Origin: Acanthamoeba sp. SK_2022b
Lineage: Eukaryota > Discosea > Longamoebia > Acanthamoebidae
Length of the DNA: 64,000 bases
Reading direction: 5' to 3'
Assembly: GCA_027943245.1 (NCBI GenBank)
Contig: JANDJZ010000075.1
Coordinates: 78,501-142,500 of the forward strand
Position 1 is the first letter of the stretch. Each line of letters begins with the position of its first letter. Under the pieces are notes generated by a model. It worked only from the letters and a program-made list of their open reading frames with translations. It ran no database searches and was not told the origin of the DNA. This document shows, in pieces, positions 55,611 through 64,000 of the stretch. Both the position numbers and the translations under genes were made by a program.

Positions 55611-55877
55611 ATGGAGTTGGCGCCAGTGAGCACCACTAAGATGAAGATACAGGTGAGGACAATGACCAAGCTGGTGGCGCTGGAAGTGGAGGAAGTGGAG
55701 ACGATCGAGCGCATAACACAGCGAGTGCGCGCCCTCGAAGGAAGGGAGACACCCTACAGCATGGAGGGGTTGGTCTATAATGGTAAAATCCTTCAGCCCT
55801 CCCGTACCGTGGCCGATTGTTCCATCCCTGCGGACGCCATCCTCATCCAGGTCAGGCGCGCGATACGATCGGGGTGA
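55611..55877 (+). CDS. Ubiquitin-like domain protein (88 aa)
   Basis: The ATG at 55611 gives MELAPVSTTK, then MKIQVRTMTKLVALEVEEVE, a beta-hairpin start like that of ubiquitin. It continues TIERITQRVRALEG (helix), MEGLVYNGKILQPSRTVADC (compare QRLIFAGKQLEDGRTLSDY) and SIPADAILIQVRRAIRSG, ending at TGA 55875-55877. The length and the Arg/Gly tail resemble a conjugating modifier, but the end is RSG rather than RGG. A possible donor (CAG|GTCAGG, near 55850) could splice the domain onto downstream sequence instead, so the C-terminus is not certain. It may equally be a UBL domain of a larger protein. No partner is clear from the neighbours. Confidence 0.6.
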   Translation: MELAPVSTTKMKIQVRTMTKLVALEVEEVETIERITQRVRALEGRETPYSMEGLVYNGKILQPSRTVADCSIPADAILIQVRRAIRSG

Positions 55878-56254
55878 GGTGCTTGTTGATGTTGTTAGTG
55901 TTCTCTGCTGGGGAGGCCTGGGCAGCTGCGAGCCTACGGCTGGCCAGGGACGACCTCTCGGCTGCCGGGTTTGCCGGATTGAGGCGCCCTCCTCCTCCGC
56001 TCTGTTCACAGCCGTGGTGCCCACTTATAAAAGCACATCCCACCAAGGGGCATTCGTTTGGTTCCCTGAAGTTGAGGAGCCAGGAGACACAACAGAGACA
56101 CAACACGCCCCACCGTTGCCTTGCCGGGTTTGTGCGAGTGCAGCAGAAACTAGCTCGCTTTTTGTCCTGGGTTGAAACAACACACTGGGCCAAGACCGTG
56201 GTGGCAGGCGTGAACTTGACTTGGCCCTCAGCGGCAATTACGTCATCGCCCCGG
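55878..56254. other. Intergenic region between ubiquitin-like gene and TBCA
   Basis: 377 bp between convergent genes. A weak plus-strand frame to about 56296 could be extra 3' exons of the ubiquitin-like gene, but has no recognisable domain. Confidence 0.4.
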
Positions 56255-56874
56255 TCAAAGGCTCAGCGCCTCGCAGGCAGCTTGCCATTCATCTGACTTC
56301 TTGATGACCGCCGCTTGCTCGGCTGCCTCCGTGGCGGCCTGAACGGGTGGTGTCAACGGGGGATTGGCCAAGAATGCACGAACAACGCCACTGGTGAGCA
56401 CTCCTCCTCTATTCACGTACGATTTGCTCAGCGAGGGACTGCTTAGCCTGCTCCAGACGAACTTGCGCATCAGGGATCATGTTGCGGGACTCATCCAGAA
56501 TCTCTACCTGTCACCCGCGCGCGCGCGCACACACACATCCAAGCAAGGTGGGTCAGGACAGCGTGCACTCCATAAGTGAACACCTTACCTGCTTACGTAT
56601 GTCTGCCTCGTCCCTGCCCTCTTGCTGCATCGTGCCGATTTTCTCCTGCTGATCTGTGACCTCGCGCTCGTACATCTGAACCTCCTTATGCAAACTAGGG
56701 GCGCACGCGGTTGAGCATGCAAAAACAAGAGGCGCTATATATATATATATATAGATATCTAGATCGTGCGAGAGAAATAAACCGAGTTAGAGTGCCCGTC
56801 TTAATCTTCAGTTGTTTCTTGAGCTCTGCCTCTGGATCTACGTCTTGCCTCGCTGCTCGCCGAGCGGCATTCAT
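56255..56874 (-). CDS. TBCA: Tubulin-binding cofactor A
   Basis: Four exons. The ATG at 56874 gives MNAARRAARQDVDPEAELKK and QLKIKTGTLTR, matching the RQIKIKTGVVKR start of human TBCA. Next is LHKEVQMYEREVTDQQEKIG, then RDEADIRKQ, VEILDESRNMIPDAQVRLEQ, AKQSLAEQI and AATEAAEQAAVIKKSDEWQA, ending CEALSL at the stop 56255-56257. The all-helical, three-helix-bundle protein of about 115 residues captures beta-tubulin released from the CCT chaperonin in the cytosol. The short AT run at 56737-56755 is intronic. Divergent from NSF, 196 bp apart. Confidence 0.9.
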
Positions 56875-57070
56875 TTTGTTTAGCAAATCAAATGTTTAAT
56901 CAGATAATAAAGAAAAAAAAAACAGTGCCCCCACTGGGAAGATAGACGAAATTCAAGGAAGGGAGACGGTTTTCTCCTGATTTTTCCGAGTGGCATTTGC
57001 GTGGAAGCAAACCAGCTTTACTAACTTTTTTTTTCTTGATCCACAGAGCGAAATCGATTTTGATACCTGA

Positions 57071-61192
<4,122 letters not shown>

Positions 61193-61469
61193 GGAATGGC
61201 CAGGCGCGGAACAGCTGCTTCTCCTTCCGTATCCTGCGAGGGCTGGACAAAGCGTGACACTGGTTCTGGTAAACAATGTTCCAGTGATCCTGGCTTAGCA
61301 TTTAGGCGTGACGAATTAGAGAGGTGTTGGCCCCTCCATACCCCAAATACCTGCATAGCCATTAATAGGGGTTGACGTCACACCCACACTTGGCACACCA
61401 CACCGCAGCCAGTTTTGTCATCACACACACAATATGTCTGAGTGGAGTTGCACCCTACACACACAACAT
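61193..61469. other. NSF 3' region with a short direct repeat
   Basis: Holds two imperfect copies of ACACACACAAYATGTCTSAG (about 61424-61450 and 61458-61484) just before the next ORF. No gene recognised. Confidence 0.45.
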
Positions 61470-61809
61470 GTCTCAGTGGAGTGTTGAGGAAGAGTTTGAC
61501 TATCTCCTTGAACAGAACAAAGAGACTGAGGGCTTGGCCATGCAGGCTGAGGATGAGACTGATGACAAGGAGGAAGACAACGTTGTCCTTGGGGGGAATG
61601 ATCTGATGCAGAACAAAGCCCTCTGCAAAGCCCTGGTCAATTTCACCCCCAATGAGCACCACAGAAACACAAGTGATGGAGGATCTGCTGCACGTTGCCC
61701 CAACCATTGCCAGTCCAGGGATAATCTAGTGTTTGGGAAAATGAGACACTGCCCCTTCTCAAAATGTCTACAGTTTTCACCAGTCAAATCAGCATTCATG
61801 CAGCTGTAG
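61470..61809 (+). CDS. Hypothetical protein, acidic (112 aa)
   Basis: An intronless frame. MSQWSVEEEFDYLLEQNKET is followed by an acidic stretch, then NDLMQNKALCKALVNFTP, and a Cys/His-containing end (RCPNHCQSRD, RHCPFSKCLQ) that could be finger-like. I do not recognise it. Codon use is less GC-rich than in the genes to its left, and the end of the frame overlaps an inverted repeat, so the C-terminus may be fortuitous. It may be a transposon or virus-derived remnant, or no gene at all. Confidence 0.3.
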
Positions 61810-61891
61810 ACATTTGCATACTTTTAGAACACCTTCCCAGACAGGTGCTGTCTGCAGAAAAAGAGTCACTGTCTCATTTTCCTGAACACTC
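61728..61891. repeat. Nested inverted repeat (hairpin / small non-autonomous element?)
   Basis: Outer arms AGTGTTTGGGAAAATGAGAC (from 61728, 21 bp, 19 matching) pair with 61871-61891. Inner perfect 12-bp arms AAATGTCTACAG (61762-61773) and CTGTAGACATTT (61804-61815) lie inside. The total is about 164 bp. Confidence 0.8.
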
Positions 61892-62760
61892 AGTTGATAG
61901 CAAAGACAGCAGAGCATGCTTGCTGCTGTTCCAGTCTGGCCCACAGATCCACATGAGCATGACAGTCACTTGCAGCCAGTCCAAACAGACAAGGTGGCCT
62001 GCTCACACACCAATGCTTGGTGAAGAGGTTACACTGTGTTGACCAAGTTTTCAAACCAAGGTCACTCTCCAACATCTCTCTCCCTCTCTCTTGTTTTTAA
62101 CAAAGACATGATAGAAACCTGAGCATGGTTGGTGAGAGACAGCTACTTGTTGTTTGTCAGTTGCAGTGGGGGGGTGGATACCAATGTGTGGGGGGGCATT
62201 GTTTCTTTTTCCTTTTTACTTTTTCCTTTTTCCTTTTTGGCCTTTTGCCCTCACCAACCCTGACATCCAACATAGAGAGCACAACAGCATCATTTGCTCT
62301 TTGCAAGAGCAAAAGACCTCCAAGACTAAAGCAACCAAGTACTTCTATCCCTCTCTCCCTCTTTCTCTAACCACCAGTCGTTGCTGGGCTCAGCTTCAGA
62401 AGCAGTTTTCCATTTACATCAACTGATGGGTTGGTGTTGTTTTGTTTGTGTGGGGGGAGGGGGTGCTCAGAAGCTGCAGCAGCACAGGCGTACTGATGGA
62501 ACAAACAGCATGGCCCACAGAAGCAGCAGCAGCAGAAACCAAGGCAAGTGGCAAAGCAGCACCAAGTGCCAGCTGCAGCCCCATCCTTGGAGCACACAGC
62601 CCAGATCTTTGCAAGCAAACTCACCAAGGAATACAAGCAGCAGGCCACTCAGAAGGCAAAGCAAGAGTTAAGGAAGCCTTGCACAACTTCCACCATAAGC
62701 AGAGCATGCACCAGGAGCTCAAGCACCAAGCAATGCAGGTTGAGGAAGATCTGTGTGCTC
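61892..62760. other. Low-complexity, rearranged region without a clear gene
   Basis: Contains a TTTTTCC-rich tract (62204-62240), a poly-G-rich segment near 62168-62200 and 62452-62462, and a Gln/Lys-rich open frame with QIFASKLTKEYKQQATQKAK that could be the remnant of a helical protein. An 18-bp tandem duplication (AAGTACAAGACGATCCTC twice) lies just beyond its right end, at about 62785-62820. No intact gene recognised. Confidence 0.45.
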
Positions 62761-62988
62761 TCAGACTCTTGTGAAGAGGCCCAAGTACAAGACGATCCTC
62801 AAGTACAAGACGATCCTCTTGTTCTCATTGTCCACCCAGGCATCAAAGGACGCCACCTCAGAAGACGACGACAGATTTTCAACACCAGGCCACGTCTTGT
62901 TGTTGGCCTCGTAGATCTGTTGTTGTGCATCAGCCCAATTCAACTTGAACCTGAGATTTGTTGGATCCACATACCTGCTACCTGCGTC
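62761..62988 (-). pseudogene. Antisense gene fragment (propeller-like protein piece)
   Basis: The minus strand reads DAGSRYVDPTNLRFKLNWAD, then AQQQIYEANNKTWPGVENLS and ASFDAWVDNENKRIVLYL. This looks like real coding sequence: varied composition and a DAWVD-x-E-x-x-R-I-V-L-Y strand pattern typical of five-bladed propeller glycosidase-like proteins. It ends after a duplicated YLRIVLYLGL segment produced by an 18-bp tandem repeat, and is stopped upstream by TAA. It overlaps the start of the plus-strand fragment. I infer a broken piece left by an inversion. Confidence 0.5.
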
Positions 62989-63557
62989 ACTTTATCTGGT
63001 CTGGTTCGCCCTATAACTACCTCGTCAACCGAAAGGGCAACATCTCATGTTCTCTTGACCTGCTTGGACCCTTTGAGGTGGTCTCCATGGCCCCCAGCAT
63101 TGCTTTCACCAACCTTTCCATGGTCAACAGTGATGGCTACACTGGTCTTCCTCACCATTATGGAGTCATTGTGACCAGCGACATTCTCTATGTCTTTGGC
63201 ACCCACATTGGCGACACACCCAAGAGGATTCTTGTGTCTCAGCTGGACCTCAACTGCCTCAACGCCACAGATCCCATGACGGCCTGCACAATGCCTCTTG
63301 CCATTGGTGCCTTCCATTCACAGTACAACTATGAGGGCATCAATGAACCCATCCAACCGTCTCTCAAGCACAACAAGGATCCCAACCCATCCCACCAGCT
63401 GAGGGATCCCTTCCCCTTCTTTGATCCCTACACTGGAGAGTGCATCATCTTTTACAATGGCACATCTGAGAGCAATATCTGTGCAGTGACTGCTCCCAAC
63501 TTTTACTGCTATCCTCCCAACTCTTCTGCTGCTAAGAAGCACAACCGCCATCAGTAA
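62958..63557 (+). CDS. Partial or 5'-truncated propeller-like protein
   Basis: A 199-codon intronless frame without a good ATG at its beginning. It reads RHFIWSGSPYNYLVNRKGNI, PFEVVSMAPSIAFTNLSMVN, HYGVIVTSDILYVFGTHIGD, TPKRILVSQLDLNCLN, DPFPFFDPYTGECIIFYNGT and SESNICAVTA, ending at TAA 63555-63557. Repeated beta-strand blades with Y-V-F-G-T-H and I-I-F-Y-N-G resemble a secreted five-bladed propeller (GH32/43/62-like fold). The DPF-P-F-F-DPYTGE block is typical of such blades. I cannot name the family. The lack of introns, AT-richer codons and missing N-terminus suggest a truncated or transferred gene. The antisense fragment immediately to the left may be its displaced N-terminal part. Confidence 0.5.
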   Translation: MLDPHTCYLRHFIWSGSPYNYLVNRKGNISCSLDLLGPFEVVSMAPSIAFTNLSMVNSDGYTGLPHHYGVIVTSDILYVFGTHIGDTPKRILVSQLDLNCLNATDPMTACTMPLAIGAFHSQYNYEGINEPIQPSLKHNKDPNPSHQLRDPFPFFDPYTGECIIFYNGTSESNICAVTAPNFYCYPPNSSAAKKHNRHQ

Positions 63558-63743
63558 TTATTATTCTTCCCTCTGTGCACATATTATAGCTACTGTGTGC
63601 ATGCATTTGTAATTGTGGTGCATGTGACCTGTCCATACACATTTGTCAAACCCTGTCCTTAATATTATTGTTGCCCTATATATCTGCATGAGCATGCTTG
63701 CCAAGTTGTTGTCTCAATTCTTACTAAAAAAGATCAACTGAAC

Positions 63744-64000
63744 ATGTCTTCCAACACACTCTCATCACCCACAAAGTGCAAATCCAAGTGCCAATACAAC
63801 TACATTGTCATTGGACTGGGCACATCCAGTGCTGCTGCCACCCATGCCATTCTCAACAGAGCAGAACAACCCACCATGCTGGCCATCAAGCATGGCTACA
63901 ATCACAATAGTGAGACCAGCACACACAACTTTTTCCAGTCACTCACCAATCAGCATTTGTCCAAGTATGCTGAACTCCTCACGTTGTTGCCTTCCACCAA
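63744..64000 (+). CDS. GMC oxidoreductase-like FAD protein (partial, cut by window end)
   Basis: The ATG at 63744 gives MSSNTLSSPTKCKSKCQ, then YNYIVIGLGTSSAAATHAIL, an FAD-binding Rossmann start in which G-L-G-T-S-S-A replaces the usual G-G-G-T-A-G. It runs open to the window edge. The position close to the N-terminus and the Y-x-Y-I-V-I-G-x-G-T pattern favour the GMC (choline/glucose dehydrogenase-like) family. Codon use resembles the preceding fragment rather than the NSF gene. No signal peptide is seen. Confidence 0.5.
   Translation, partial: MSSNTLSSPTKCKSKCQYNYIVIGLGTSSAAATHAILNRAEQPTMLAIKHGYNHNSETSTHNFFQSLTNQHLSKYAELLTLLPST

Overview
The window is nuclear DNA of a gene-dense, intron-rich amoeba, most likely an Acanthamoeba-type discosean. 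The grounds are many short GT-AG introns, a GC-rich coding style, compact intergenic spaces and the mix of gene content: URB2, NSA2, U2AF35, NSF, TBCA, AAGAB, OSCA/TMEM63, a receptor-like kinase with a bacterial-type ectodomain, and a hAT transposon. The organism is inferred from style and content; no marker fixes the species. Exon limits were read by eye, so each multi-exon entry gives the outer limits of the coding region.

Layout. 1-7 kb: a THUMP/UPF0020 RNA methyltransferase (minus, cut by the window edge), an SMP-30/regucalcin lactonase, a PQ-loop membrane protein, a tiny one-helix protein and a multi-pass membrane protein. 7.7-15.4 kb: a long minus-strand URB2/Npa2-like ribosome-biogenesis gene. 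15.8-25.8 kb: a membrane sulfatase-fold protein (LtaS/YejM-like), a SMYD methyltransferase, a GH20 beta-hexosaminidase and a coiled-coil GRAM protein. 26-28.2 kb: a DyP-type peroxidase fused to a SelW-like (Rdx) thioredoxin-fold domain. 28.29-31.06 kb: a hAT transposon with 18-bp perfect terminal inverted repeats. 31.6-39 kb: an intronless phosphate/sugar-type MFS transporter, divergent from a receptor kinase with PstS-like phosphate-binding ectodomains, an EGF-like module, one membrane helix and a TKL-type kinase domain. 39.9-47.7 kb: a family-16 methyltransferase, AAGAB/p34, a YbaB/EbfC-like protein and an OSCA/TMEM63 channel. 48-61.2 kb: a threonine synthase-homoserine kinase fusion, U2AF35, NSA2, a ubiquitin-like protein, TBCA and NSF. 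61.2-64 kb: a visibly different, AT-richer, intronless and rearranged stretch with gene fragments and the start of a GMC-oxidoreductase-like gene.

Three fusions stand out: PstS-kinase, ThrC-ThrB and DyP-Rdx. The PstS-kinase is head to head with an MFS transporter of the kind that carries phosphate or sugars, which suggests a nutrient (phosphate) sensing and uptake locus. Eight head-to-head gene pairs share intergenic regions of only about 65-410 bp, so paired promoters are a general feature of this locus. Long microsatellites (GGT, GT, GTGTT, CA, AAAC and an ACC/CTG mix) sit almost entirely inside introns.
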